Source: Nocardioides luteus (GTDB lineage: Bacteria; Actinomycetota; Actinomycetes; Propionibacteriales; Nocardioidaceae). Taken from it: DNA of 64,000 bases. This document shows, one piece after another, positions 49,645-57,802 of the stretch (position 1 is the first letter of the stretch; each line of letters begins with the position of its first letter). The stretch covers positions 62,001 through 126,000 of the forward strand of contig NZ_JZDQ02000004.1 in assembly GCF_000960475.2 (NCBI RefSeq), given 5' to 3'. The notes beneath the pieces are model-generated. The model worked only from the letters and a program-made list of their open reading frames with translations. It had not been told where the DNA came from and did no database searches. The translations under genes and the position numbers were made by a program.

Positions 49645-50433
49645 TCAGCTCCCAGCCGAAGGCGGAGGTGGGGTTTCGACGAGGTGGATCTCGACGCCGT
49701 CGGCACGGAAGGGTGCGAGCCTGTCGGGATCGGCGTCGGCGGTGGTGACGAGGTGGGTGAGGTCGCCGAACTCGCCGAACCGGAACGTCGACGTACGGGT
49801 CAGCTTCTCGGCGGTGGTGATCAAGACGCGGCGGGCGCCGGCGGCGAGGCAGGCGCGTTTGACCTGCGCGTCCTCGTAGGTGGTGGAGGTCAGCCCGAAA
49901 CCGGGCTGTGCCGAACAAGCTCCGATGATGACGACGTCGGCGTTGGTCTCGCTGATGGCGCGCATGGCGGCGTGACTGGTGAAGGCGAGGGTGTCGTTCT
50001 CGACCGGTCCACCCGGAACGATCACGGTCGCGCCGGGACGCGTTGCCAGAGCCGCGGCGGCGTGAAGGGAGAGCGCCAGCGCGGTGACCGGGCGACCCAC
50101 CAGATGGCGAGCGACCGCGTAGCACGTGGTGCCGTTGTCGATGACGAGGGACTCACCGTCGGCAACCAGCCCGGCCGCGACCGCCGCGAGCGCGTCTTTG
50201 CGCTCCCGATCGGTCTCGAACCGAACCGCGAAGGGCATCAACGTGCCGCGCGCGTCGGCACGGGTGACGCCGCCACGCACACGGCGCACCATGCCCTGGT
50301 CGGCGAGCTCGGTGAGGTCGCGGCGGATCGTGACGGCCGAGGCGCCGGTCAGGTCGCAGAGGGCCTCGACGCTGACGGTGGCCCCGGAGGCGACAGATCG
50401 GATGATCATTTTGTGCCGAAGTGATCGTTGCAC
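49645..50433 (-). CDS. DeoR/GlpR family transcriptional regulator
   Basis: A 262-residue regulator from GTG 50433. The N-terminal HTH reads MIIRSVASGATVSVEALCDL, TGASAVTIRRDLTELADQGM, VRRVRGGV, and the C-terminal DeoR sensor domain has DGESLVIDNGTTCYAVARHL and TADADPDRLAPFRADGVEIH. ATG 50409 would cut into the HTH; TTG 50445 is another option. It is divergent from an MFS transporter and repeated TGATCRTT elements lie between them. Such regulators sense sugar phosphates, so a sugar or sugar-alcohol transporter is a fair guess. Confidence 0.85.
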   Translation of the reverse strand: MQRSLRHKMIIRSVASGATVSVEALCDLTGASAVTIRRDLTELADQGMVRRVRGGVTRADARGTLMPFAVRFETDRERKDALAAVAAGLVADGESLVIDNGTTCYAVARHLVGRPVTALALSLHAAAALATRPGATVIVPGGPVENDTLAFTSHAAMRAISETNADVVIIGACSAQPGFGLTSTTYEDAQVKRACLAAGARRVLITTAEKLTRTSTFRFGEFGDLTHLVTTADADPDRLAPFRADGVEIHLVETPPPPSAGS

Positions 50434-50442
50434 GTGATCATT
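50403..50442. promoter_or_regulatory. TGATCRTT repeats in the DeoR/MFS divergent region
   Basis: TGATCATT at 50403-50410 and 50435-50442 (32 bp apart) and TGATCGTT at 50422-50429. The last two form the dyad TGATCGTTGCACGTGATCA (50422-50440). Placement over the regulator start suggests autoregulation by the DeoR protein. Confidence 0.45.
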
Positions 50443-50462
50443 CAAGCACCTACCTTGCCGAC

Positions 50463-51716
50463 GTGCCTCAACTCCTCCCCTTCCCCGCCGCCTCCCCCGG
50501 ACGTGCTCGTACTGGCGTCTCACTGATGTTCTTCACCAACGGTGTCCTGTTCAGCGCGCTCCTGCCTCGCTACCCCGAGATCAAGGCGGCATTCGGGTTG
50601 ACCAACAGCCAGTTCGGGCTGTTGGTCATCGCCTTCCCGGTCGGGGCGCTTGTCGCGGCCGCGTTCGGTGGCCGGGTCATCCGGAGAGTCGGCGCGCTGC
50701 GAACCAATGGGTACGGCTCGATCGTCCTTGCCGCGGCGCTGGGTGTGGCCGGGTTCAGCCACTCGGTGTGGCTGTTCGCTGCCGCGCTGGTGGTCGCGGG
50801 AGCTGTCGACTCGGTCGTGGATGCGGCGCAGAACGTGCAGGGTGTCGTGGCGGAGCAATGGCGGGGACGCTCGGTGATGAACTCCTTCCACGCGCTGTGG
50901 TCTGTCGGCGCTGCCACCGGCGGCGTGATCGGTGCCGCCGCCGCGGCGGCGAACGTCGCCCCGTCCACGCAGATGCTGGTCAACGGCATCGTGTGGGCCG
51001 TGGTCGCCGTGCTCGCGTGCCGGCTCGCGGCTGTGCCCGCCGAAGTCCGCGGCACGCTCCGGGTCGAGGCGGACCATCACGGCGTCCCTGCCGGAACAGC
51101 AGACCGGTCGGCGCGCCGCCACGCGTGGCGACTGCTGCTCCCGCTGGTCGTGCTGGCGATCTGCGGCACCCTGGTCGAGGACGTCGCGAACAACTGGGCC
51201 GTGCTCTTCCTCGGCGATGCCGGCGCTTCGACCGCCATCGCCGGGCTCGGGCTCACGGTCGCCCTCGGTGCCCAGTTCATCGGCCGACTCCTCGGCGACC
51301 CGATGACCGACAGGTGGGGCCGTGAGGGCGTCGCCCGGGCCGGTGGCCTGCTCATCGGCGGCGGAGCACTGCTGATCGTGACCTCCCCGGTCTACCCGCT
51401 CGCCTTCGCAGGGTTCGCCATCGCAGGGTTCGGCTGCGCGACCCTCGTGCCCGCCGCTTTTGCCGCCGCCGGCCGCATCTCCGGGTTGCCCGAAGGCACC
51501 GGCATCGCGATCCTCGGGTGGCTCATGCGGATCGGGTTCCTCATCACCTCACCGATCATCGGCTGGCTCTCCGACCTCACCAGTCTCCGCACGGCGATGC
51601 TCGTCCCCGTCGTCGCCGGGCTCCTCGCCGCCCTCATCGCCCACACCCAGCTCCCGAAGCGGACATCCCGACAGGACACCGCGGAGGCGACGCGCACGGG
51701 GGCCACCGTCGACTGA
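50463..51716 (+). CDS. MFS transporter
   Basis: A 417-residue, 12-helix transporter from GTG 50463. SLMFFTNGVLFSALLPRYPE, FGLTNSQFGLLVIAFPVGAL, MNSFHALWSVGAATGGVIGA and GMAILGWLMR-like IAILGWLMRIGFLITSPIIG resemble the FucP/YbjJ-type MFS group, consistent with control by the divergent DeoR regulator. An upstream in-frame ATG (50421) would place its N-terminus inside the operator repeats. Substrate unknown. Confidence 0.85.
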   Translation: MPQLLPFPAASPGRARTGVSLMFFTNGVLFSALLPRYPEIKAAFGLTNSQFGLLVIAFPVGALVAAAFGGRVIRRVGALRTNGYGSIVLAAALGVAGFSHSVWLFAAALVVAGAVDSVVDAAQNVQGVVAEQWRGRSVMNSFHALWSVGAATGGVIGAAAAAANVAPSTQMLVNGIVWAVVAVLACRLAAVPAEVRGTLRVEADHHGVPAGTADRSARRHAWRLLLPLVVLAICGTLVEDVANNWAVLFLGDAGASTAIAGLGLTVALGAQFIGRLLGDPMTDRWGREGVARAGGLLIGGGALLIVTSPVYPLAFAGFAIAGFGCATLVPAAFAAAGRISGLPEGTGIAILGWLMRIGFLITSPIIGWLSDLTSLRTAMLVPVVAGLLAALIAHTQLPKRTSRQDTAEATRTGATVD

Positions 51717-51803
51717 CCACGAAACGATCGCTGTTGTCGGTCTATGCACCGGGCTCTTCGCCCGCGAGACCGGCGCCCTACCCATCGATCACCTCTGCAT
51801 GAA

Positions 51804-51819
51804 TCGAACGTATGATCGA
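51804..51819. promoter_or_regulatory. LexA/SOS-box-like sequence
   Basis: TCGAACGTATGATCGA differs at one position from the actinobacterial LexA consensus TCGAAC-N4-GTTCGA. It lies immediately before the ATG at 51823 and inside a wider 22-bp dyad GAATCGA...TCGATTC (51801-51822). Confidence 0.45.
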
Positions 51820-51822
51820 TTC

Positions 51823-52196
51823 ATGACCCGCGCGCCAGGTTCCTCGAAGCCACCCGGCCTTGAGCCACCGATCATCGTGCCCCGCCCGGAGGCACGGCAC
51901 TGCTGGCGGCACCTGTCGCCCTCGCCGGGGAGCGAAGGCGACCCGGTGTTCCTTCTGGCCTGGGCACACTCGCCGGCCGATCAGTTCGGCAAGTACGTCT
52001 GGTGGGCTCAGATCGTGCGCATGACGACACCGACGGACTGGTCGACGGAATGGGTCTCCGCCGACCAGCTCTCGACCGAGCGCTACGCTCCGGGCGAGCC
52101 GACGCCTGGTCGTCGGCCTTCGTCCAACGGGAACCGCTCGGCGCTTCCTGGGGTGTCGTGAGCGACGACGTCACCCGCGCCGTTCGTCTCCTCTGA
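51823..52196 (+). pseudogene. Unknown small protein gene, probably frameshifted near 52098
   Basis: From ATG 51823 the frame reads PPIIVPRPEARHCWRHLSPS, PVFLLAWAHSPADQFGKYVW, WAQIVRMTTPTDWSTEW and VSADQLSTERYAPGE, then degenerates into TPGRRPSSNGNRS. The next frame from 52098 reads ADAWSSAFVQREPLGASWGV followed by VSDDVTRAVRLL and stops at 52196. One inserted G would join them. The HCW...PVFLLAW part recalls short proteins carried by actinomycete integrative elements, without certainty. The 3' end overlaps the convergent flavoprotein gene by 26 bp. Preceded by an SOS-box-like site. Confidence 0.45.
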
Positions 52197-52734
52197 GTCC
52201 TCGCTCGATGGCCTCGACGATCGCTCCCCACGGCAGCTTCTGGTCCGGGGGCAGCTGGCGGGGCGGGTGGAGGGGCCAGAGGTCGGGGCCCTCGATGAGG
52301 TGAACGCCGGCGACGCGGAGTGCGGCCATGTGGGAGGCCCAGGCGGGGTGCTCGGCGTGGGCGGCGTTGATGAGCGGGAAGAGCACGACCGGGACGGTCG
52401 TGAGGCTCTCGGTGACGACGGTGAGGGCCTGGTTGTCGGCGAGACCCAGCGCGATCTTGGCGGTGCTGTTGAAGGTCGCGGGGGCCACGACGATGGCGTC
52501 GAGCTGGGCGGGGTGGGCGCGCGGCTCCCACGGGAGACGGCTGGGTCCGCGTACGGGGAAGCCGGTCGACGCCTCGATCCGGTCGGCCTCACCGTTGGCG
52601 CGGAGCCAGCTGAACGCGGTGGGCGTCAGGGTCACCGGCACCTGGTGGCCGGCGCGCAGCAGCGGGGTGACCAGCTCGTCGCAGAGTTGCTCCACACCGC
52701 CTGCGGCGCAGGCGATGACTCCGACGGTGGCCAC
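52171..52734 (-). CDS. Flavoprotein (phosphopantothenoylcysteine decarboxylase-like)
   Basis: A 187-residue HFCD-type flavoprotein from GTG 52734. ATVGVIACAAGGVEQLCDEL, VTLTPTAFSWLRANGE and the substrate loop DAIVVAPATFNSTAKIALGL are typical of the Flavoprotein family (FMN-binding decarboxylases such as Dfp/PAD1 relatives). No coaBC partner domain is present. Whether it decarboxylates a peptide, an aromatic acid or serves as a prenyltransferase is not decidable. It lies 37 bp downstream of the molybdenum hydroxylase operon on the same strand. Confidence 0.83.
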   Translation of the reverse strand: MATVGVIACAAGGVEQLCDELVTPLLRAGHQVPVTLTPTAFSWLRANGEADRIEASTGFPVRGPSRLPWEPRAHPAQLDAIVVAPATFNSTAKIALGLADNQALTVVTESLTTVPVVLFPLINAAHAEHPAWASHMAALRVAGVHLIEGPDLWPLHPPRQLPPDQKLPWGAIVEAIERGLRGDERRG

Positions 52735-52771
52735 CCCGCGAGCGTACGTGACGGGGATCGCGCGTGAGGGA

Positions 52772-53254
52772 TCAGCCCATCTTGGCGGCGCCGGCCTTGA
52801 TCGCCTCCCGGATCCGGAAGTACGTGCCGCAGCGGCAGATGTTGCGGATCTGGTCGATGTCGGCGTCGGTGACCGAGCGGCCCTCGGCGTGCGCCTTGTT
52901 GACGGTCGCGACGGCGGCCATGATCTGGCCGGGCTGACAGTAGCCGCACTGCGCGACGTCGGCGTCGAGCCAGGCCTCCTGCATGGGGTGCAGGCCGTCG
53001 CCCGGGGCGGTGTCCGCGAGACCCTCGATGGTGGTGATCTCGTCGTCCTCGTCGAGCGCGCTGACCGGGGTGGCGCAGGGATTGAAGGCCTTGCCGTTGA
53101 TGTGGGAGGTGCAGGCCTTGCAGACGTTGATGCCGCAGCCGTACTTGGGGCCACGCACGCCGAGCACGTCGCGCAGCACCCACAGCAGGCGCTCGCTGTC
53201 CTCGACGTCGACCGTGACCTTCTCCCCGTTGAGCTTGAAGGTGTAGTTGGGCAT
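52772..53254 (-). CDS. (2Fe-2S)-binding small subunit of a molybdenum hydroxylase (IorA-like)
   Basis: A 160-residue protein with both xanthine-oxidase-type iron-sulfur sites: the plant ferredoxin-like GCGINVCKACTSHINGK...NPC (about residues 39-61) and the helical QCGYCQPGQIM...CRCGTY (about 102-143). It passes electrons from the molybdenum subunit encoded 15 bp upstream. There is no FAD subunit gene, as in isoquinoline 1-oxidoreductase and other two-subunit enzymes that use other acceptors. Confidence 0.93.
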   Translation of the reverse strand: MPNYTFKLNGEKVTVDVEDSERLLWVLRDVLGVRGPKYGCGINVCKACTSHINGKAFNPCATPVSALDEDDEITTIEGLADTAPGDGLHPMQEAWLDADVAQCGYCQPGQIMAAVATVNKAHAEGRSVTDADIDQIRNICRCGTYFRIREAIKAGAAKMG

Positions 53255-53269
53255 GCTCTTCCTCTTTAC

Positions 53270-55672
53270 TCAGTAGGTGTGGCTGAGGCCGTCGGTCGGC
53301 GACGCGGGCACGGGCGGGACGAAGGACTTCACCTCGAAGCCGATCGGGTCGTGGTGGTTGATCGGGAACGAGGTGGGCGTCGTGCCCGTCGCCCGGGCAT
53401 AGGCGCAGGCCACCGCGGCGAACGAGGCCGCGACCCCGGCCTCGCCGGCGCCCCCGGGGATGTCGGTGACCGGGTCCATCACGAAGACGCGTACGTCGGG
53501 TGGGGTGTTCCACTGACGGGTGTAGAAGTAGTTGTCCCAGCTGGCCTCGAGGTAGTGGCCGTCCTCGAGGTGCGTGCTGGCGGTCAGCGCGAGCGCGATG
53601 CCGTCCATGATCCCGCCCTGCATCTGCGCCTCGACTCCCTTGGGGTTGATCACCTCGCCGCAGTCGATGGCGAAGGTGACCTTGGTGACCCGGGGGCCGG
53701 TGACGCCGTGGTAGACCTTCCGGCCGACGGTCTCCGGGCGGCAGTCGATCTCGACCAGGCAGGCCGAGTAGCCCTTGTACTCCTGGTGGATCGCGATGCC
53801 CTGAGCCGTGCCGGCCGGCATCGACCTGCCCCAGCTGCCGGCGGCCGCCACCTGCTTGATGACGCGGCGCAGGCGGTCCTCCTTGGCGTACTTCAGGCGG
53901 AACTCGACGGGGCTCAGCCGCATCCTCTTGGCTATCTGGTCCACGGTCAGCTCCAGGGCCGTGCGTACGTCGGGTGAGTAGACGTTGCGGACCGCACCCG
54001 AGTTGATCGCCCGACTGGTCGTCTCCATGAGTCCCTGGGTGGTGACGCCGAAGTCGTACGGCACCTGCTGGGAGGTCACGAAGATGGTCTCGGACACGCC
54101 CAGGTTGCTCACTCCGGCCGGGAGCGAGATGGCGGAGGAGGTCAGGATCTCGCCGAAGCCGTGACGGTAGTCGGTGGCGGTGCAGGTGTGCTGCTGCTCG
54201 ACGGAGAGGATGTTGTCCCCCGCCCAGACCGTACGCACCCGGGAGGTCGCCATCGGGTGGTTGCGGCCCTGGCGGGGCTCGTCGGCGCGGTGCCACATCA
54301 GCCGGACCGGCGCCTGGCACTTCTGCGAGATCAGGGCCGCCTCCAGGGCGGCGTCCCAGAAGAGCTTGCGGCCGAAGGAACCACCGGACTCCATCACGTT
54401 GAACGTCACCGCCGTCGGCGCGAGACCGAGCTCGAGCGCGATGCTCTCCGCCGCGACGATCGGGGTCTTCGAGCCGGCCCAGATCGTGGCCTTGTCGGCT
54501 CGGACGTCGGCCACGGCACAGTTGGTCTCCAGGGGCGAGCCGCTGCGGGTGTAGAAGACGTAGTCCGTGTCCAGCGTCTTCACGTCGGCCGCGGTGAGAC
54601 CACCGGCCAGGCCGCCGACCGCATCCGTCACCGTGCCGAGCAGCTCCTCGACGTTCGGCACCGCCATCGGTCGCTGGATGCCGCGGAGCTCCTCGAGGAC
54701 GTCCGCGTCCGAGCGGCCGCTCACGCTTCCGGGGTTCCACTCGACATCGAGGGCGCGGATCGCGTTGATGCACTGTCCGAAGGTCTTGGCGCGTACGGCC
54801 ACACCGGTCGGGATGGTGACGACGTGCGTCACGCCCGGCATCGCCTCGACGTCCTTCTGGTTGCGGACGGACTTCACCGTGCCGTTGTGCTCGGGGGCGC
54901 GGCAGACCATGGCCGGCAGCGCGTCCGGGACATCGATGTCCATCGCGAACTGCTTCTTGCCGGTCACCGCGTCCAGGGCGTCCTTGCGGCGACGCGGGGT
55001 GCCGATGACCGCGAAGTCGGACTTAGGCTTGAGCTCGACGTCGACGGCCTTCGTGACCAGAGCCGCGGCGGAGGTCGCGAGCTCGCCGTAGGAGATGGAG
55101 GCACCGCCGGGGGCGGAGATGACACCCTCGTAGACGGAGAGCGTGTCGTGGGGCTGGGCGAGCGCGATCGCCGCCGCGTCGAGCAGGGCCTTGCGGGCGA
55201 TGGCGGCGGCGACGCGTACGGGCGTGTACATCGCGTGGATGGTGTTGGAGCCGCCGGTCATCTGGTTCCAGATCAGCTCCGGACGCGCCTTCGACAGGGT
55301 CACGTGCACCTTGCCGAGCGGGAGATCGAGCTCCTCGGCGATCAGCATCGCGATGGAGGTGGTGATGCCCTGGCCGACCTCGGCGCGGGGCAGTTCGAAC
55401 GACGCGGTGCCGTCTTCCTCGACGACGACCTGGATCAGGTTCGCGGTGGGACGGGCGGCATCGGTCAGCAGGTCGTTGAGGTCGTAGAGGTCGGCCGGCT
55501 GCGGCACCCCCGGGACGACGGCCGCGGCCGGCGTGCCGAGGCCGATCCCGATCTGGGCCGCCCCGGTGACGGTGGCTGCCGCCAGGAGGTAGCCGACGAA
55601 GCGGCGGCGACCGAGCTCGTGCTCGGCAAGGCCCGATACGGACAGGCCCGGTGACGTCTCGGGATGTGTTGA
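53270..55672 (-). CDS. Molybdopterin-binding subunit of a periplasmic aldehyde/isoquinoline oxidoreductase (IorB-like)
   Basis: An 800-residue catalytic subunit. Near the N-terminus GRRRFVGYLLAAATVTGAAQ is a Tat signal, so the folded enzyme is exported with its small subunit. Later motifs: ELPRAEVGQGITTSIAMLIA, NVMESGGSFGRKLFWDAAL (molybdopterin contact), and GGAGEAGVAASFAAVACAYA with the catalytic glutamate. TTG 55672 has GGAGG eight bases before it; GTG 55714 is in frame without a ribosome site. It hydroxylates an aldehyde or N-heterocycle; the substrate is unknown. No XdhC/CoxI-type maturation gene is nearby. Confidence 0.9.
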   Translation of the reverse strand, partial: STHPETSPGLSVSGLAEHELGRRRFVGYLLAAATVTGAAQIGIGLGTPAAAVVPGVPQPADLYDLNDLLTDAARPTANLIQVVVEEDGTASFELPRAEVGQGITTSIAMLIAEELDLPLGKVHVTLSKARPELIWNQMTGGSNTIHAMYTPVRVAAAIARKALLDAAAIALAQPHDTLSVYEGVISAPGGASISYGELATSAAALVTKAVDVELKPKSDFAVIGTPRRRKDALDAVTGKKQFAMDIDVPDALPAMVCRAPEHNGTVKSVRNQKDVEAMPGVTHVVTIPTGVAVRAKTFGQCINAIRALDVEWNPGSVSGRSDADVLEELRGIQRPMAVPNVEELLGTVTDAVGGLAGGLTAADVKTLDTDYVFYTRSGSPLETNCAVADVRADKATIWAGSKTPIVAAESIALELGLAPTAVTFNVMESGGSFGRKLFWDAALEAALISQKCQAPVRLMWHRADEPRQGRNHPMATSRVRTVWAGDNILSVEQQHTCTATDYRHGFGEILTSSAISLPAGVSNLGVSETIFVTSQQVPYDFGVTTQGLMETTSRAINSGAVRNVYSPDVRTALELTVDQIAKRMRLSPVEFRLKYAKEDRLRRVIKQVAAAGSWGRSMPAGTAQGIAIHQEYKGYSACLVEIDCRPETVGRKVYHGVTGPRVTKVTFAIDCGEVINPKGVEAQMQGGIMDGIALALTASTHLEDGHYLEASWDNYFYTRQWNTPPDVRVFVMDPVTDIPGGAGEAGVAASFAAVACAYARATGTTPTSFPINHHDPIGFEVKSFVPPVPASPTDGLSHTY

Positions 55673-55719
55673 CAAGGCGGTTACCTCCGTAGGTCCGGTC
55701 AGGGTCCTGGTCACGTTAT

Positions 55720-55735
55720 GTGTGCCGCGTCACAC
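55720..55735. promoter_or_regulatory. Dyad upstream of the molybdenum hydroxylase operon
   Basis: GTGTG (55720-55724) and CACAC (55731-55735) with a 6-bp spacer, 48 bp before the TTG start at 55672. It lies in the 121-bp region between the operon and the AraC regulator and could be an operator. Confidence 0.3.
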
Positions 55736-55793
55736 CTGTGTCGCCATGGAACGCCAACTTCGTTGACATTCCGCGCCACCTCGCGCGATCGGC

Positions 55794-56729
55794 TCACACC
55801 GAGGTCAGGGCCTGCTTTCGGAGCGCGCCCGGAGTGATCCCGAAGCGCGACCTGAAGGTGCGGGCGAAGTGGGAGGGGTCGGGATATCCCCACCGGCCGG
55901 CGATCGACGCGGTCGAGTACGCCGCACGGGCCGGATCGAGCAGCGCGTCCCGGATCCGCATCAGCCGGAACTCCCGCAGGTGGGCCATCGCGGAGAGCGG
56001 CTCGCTCTCGAAGAGCCGATGCAGACTCCTGGGCGAGAGCCCGTGCGCGGCCGCCACCGCATCGTGGCCGAGGCCCGGGTCGGTGGCGTGGGCCTCGACG
56101 TAGGCGATGATGCGGGCGCGCAGCGCCTCCCCGGGATCGACCAGGTCGTCACCGCCGACCAGGCTTGAGAGCAGCTGGATCGCGGCCTCACCCAGGTGCG
56201 TCGCTCCCCCGGCCTGCGGGGTCTGACGGACGGCGCTGCCCAGCAGATGCCCGAGTACGCCGGTCCTGCCGTCGAACGCGGTCCAGCCGTGCGCCATCGA
56301 CCGCTCGATCACGGCGTCCGAGGCCGCCAGCGCACGGCGCGGAAGCGTCATCGCGAGGACCTCCCAGGTCTCGTCGAAGCGCAGCTCGTAGGGGCGGCTG
56401 GTGTCGTAGATCGCGATGTCGCCCGGCCTCAGGACGATCTCGGTGCCGCCCTGCCGGACGACGGACCGGCCGTGGCGCTGGACGCACACCTTGAACGGCT
56501 CGTCGGGTACGTCGGCGAGCGAGCGGCGGGTGCGGCGTACGACCTGCGGGGTGCCGCCGACCCGGAAGGCGTCGACCCGTCCCAGGCCGGCGTGCTCGAT
56601 CGCTCCGGCCAGCGGGCCGGGCGACACGTGCTGACCTGGTGGCAGCCGCTCCGCCTGCAGTCCCGCGAAGGCGTCGCCCAGGGCGGTCCGCCATCGCTCC
56701 GACACTCCACCCGAGTCTCCATGTGTCAT
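55794..56729 (-). CDS. AraC family transcriptional regulator with AraC_binding_2 domain
   Basis: A 311-residue regulator. Residues about 30-190 form the AraC_binding_2 sensor (HGRSVVRQGGTEIVLRPGDI, followed by AIYDTSRPYELRF); residues about 205-305 hold two helix-turn-helix motifs (HGLSPRSLHRLFESEPLSAM and WGYPDPSHFARTFRSRFGIT). Proteins of this type often activate aromatic or alkyl oxidation genes, and it sits directly upstream of the molybdenum hydroxylase on the same strand. An ACCCCC/CGAGGGG motif lies 35 bp before its start. Confidence 0.88.
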   Translation of the reverse strand: MTHGDSGGVSERWRTALGDAFAGLQAERLPPGQHVSPGPLAGAIEHAGLGRVDAFRVGGTPQVVRRTRRSLADVPDEPFKVCVQRHGRSVVRQGGTEIVLRPGDIAIYDTSRPYELRFDETWEVLAMTLPRRALAASDAVIERSMAHGWTAFDGRTGVLGHLLGSAVRQTPQAGGATHLGEAAIQLLSSLVGGDDLVDPGEALRARIIAYVEAHATDPGLGHDAVAAAHGLSPRSLHRLFESEPLSAMAHLREFRLMRIRDALLDPARAAYSTASIAGRWGYPDPSHFARTFRSRFGITPGALRKQALTSV

Positions 56730-56763
56730 GCCGTGATCCTGCGCACCGGGCCGACCGGGCGGT

Positions 56764-56779
56764 ACCCCCGTACGAGGGG
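56764..56779. promoter_or_regulatory. ACCCCC-N3-CGAGGGG motif, copy 1
   Basis: ACCCCCGTACGAGGGG, in the gap between the LuxR-type gene end (56786) and the AraC gene start (56729). One of three similar elements in this catabolic cluster; see 57712 and 59123. Confidence 0.45.
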
Positions 56780-56785
56780 CCTTCG

Positions 56786-57667
56786 TCAGTCGATCAGGCC
56801 GGCCTCGCGCGCCATCCGGACCGCGTGGACGCGGTTGTTGGCGTTGAGCTTGCGGGTGGCGCTCTTCAGGTAGGACTTCACCGTGCTCTCCACGATCCCG
56901 AGGGCCTCGGCGGCCTCCCGGTTGCTGTTCCCGAGCGCCACCTGGCGGAGCACGTCGATCTCGCGCGCGGCCAGGCGTACGGCAGGAGCGAGCTGAGCCG
57001 GCCGCTTCTCCCCCGGTCCGGCGGTGAGCCGCAGCACCATGGCCTCGAGCCGCCTGCGCACCTCGGGGTCGATCACCTGGCCGGCCAGGTCGCTGAGCTC
57101 GGCGGCCATCTCGCGGCGCTCGGCGAGATCGCGCTTCGCCGAGCCGTCGGTCGGGCTCGGGGCCGGAGCAGGCGCCAGCCGGGAGAGCCGGTTGCGGACC
57201 TCGTCGTCGATCAGGATCTCCCGCTCGAGGGTGCGGATCAGCGGCCGCAGCGCGTCGAACCAGACGCCGCCGAGACCGAGCCGCGAGCGGGAGGCGAGAT
57301 AGATGAGCATCCGCGGGGCCCGGTCGACCAGGATCGGCAGGGCCGCGACGGTCTGGATCTGCTCTTGGGCGACGGCGGTGTCGTAGAGGTGGGTGATCCC
57401 GCGCGCGGTGTAGTAGTGGTCGACGGAGCCGGGCTGACGGGTCTGCAGGGTCTTCCCGCCCAGGCCCTCCCCGTTGACGACCCGCAGGCCGCGCAGCGAG
57501 ACCCCCTTCGCGCCACAGGTCGCGGTGATGTCGATGGCGCTGCCGTCGCCGCGGACCGGACCACCGAAGGCGAGATCCAGCCCCGACGCGGTCCGGAAGG
57601 AGGCCAGCGTCTGGGCGATCCGGGACCCGTCGTAGGGCGCCTCAGGGGCGATCGCGCTCGTGCTCAT
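56786..57667 (-). CDS. LuxR family regulator with N-terminal GAF-like sensor
   Basis: A 293-residue regulator. Residues about 15-150 look like a GAF-type ligand domain (FRTASGLDLAFGGPV, VNGEGLGGKTLQTRQPGSVD, AVAQEQIQTVAALPILVDRA). The LuxR helix-turn-helix lies at about 229-285: LAAREIDVLRQVALGNSNRE, ALGIVESTVKSYLKSATRKL. This class regulates catabolic operons in actinobacteria with aromatic or carboxylic ligands. Divergent from the MHS transporter operon at 57803, its probable target, with an ACCCCC-type motif between. Confidence 0.87.
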   Translation of the reverse strand: MSTSAIAPEAPYDGSRIAQTLASFRTASGLDLAFGGPVRGDGSAIDITATCGAKGVSLRGLRVVNGEGLGGKTLQTRQPGSVDHYYTARGITHLYDTAVAQEQIQTVAALPILVDRAPRMLIYLASRSRLGLGGVWFDALRPLIRTLEREILIDDEVRNRLSRLAPAPAPSPTDGSAKRDLAERREMAAELSDLAGQVIDPEVRRRLEAMVLRLTAGPGEKRPAQLAPAVRLAAREIDVLRQVALGNSNREAAEALGIVESTVKSYLKSATRKLNANNRVHAVRMAREAGLID

Positions 57668-57711
57668 GGCCTTGAGGGTAAGTGACGATCATCACAAGCA
57701 ACAAGAGGCAC

Positions 57712-57743
57712 ACCCCCTCTTTCGAGGGCATTCTTCCGGGGGT
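57712..57743. promoter_or_regulatory. ACCCCC-N5-CGAGGG motif, copy 2, with distal GGGGGT
   Basis: ACCCCC (57712-57717), CGAGGG (57723-57728) and GGGGGT (57738-57743) lie between the divergent LuxR regulator and the MHS transporter. ACCCCC and GGGGGT also make an outer dyad. Likely binding site of the LuxR/GAF protein; inference from position and recurrence. Confidence 0.5.
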
Positions 57744-57802
57744 ATCGGACGGGTGGTGACAGCCCCACACTCGGTTCACCAATCCGACAGGAAGGCACGA
57801 TC

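Noticed and set aside
49400..50125. Leftward 241-codon frame between the DinB gene and the DeoR region
   Set aside because: Arg/Pro-rich composition typical of a shadow frame in high-GC DNA; it overlaps the DeoR gene on the same strand and has no start signal.
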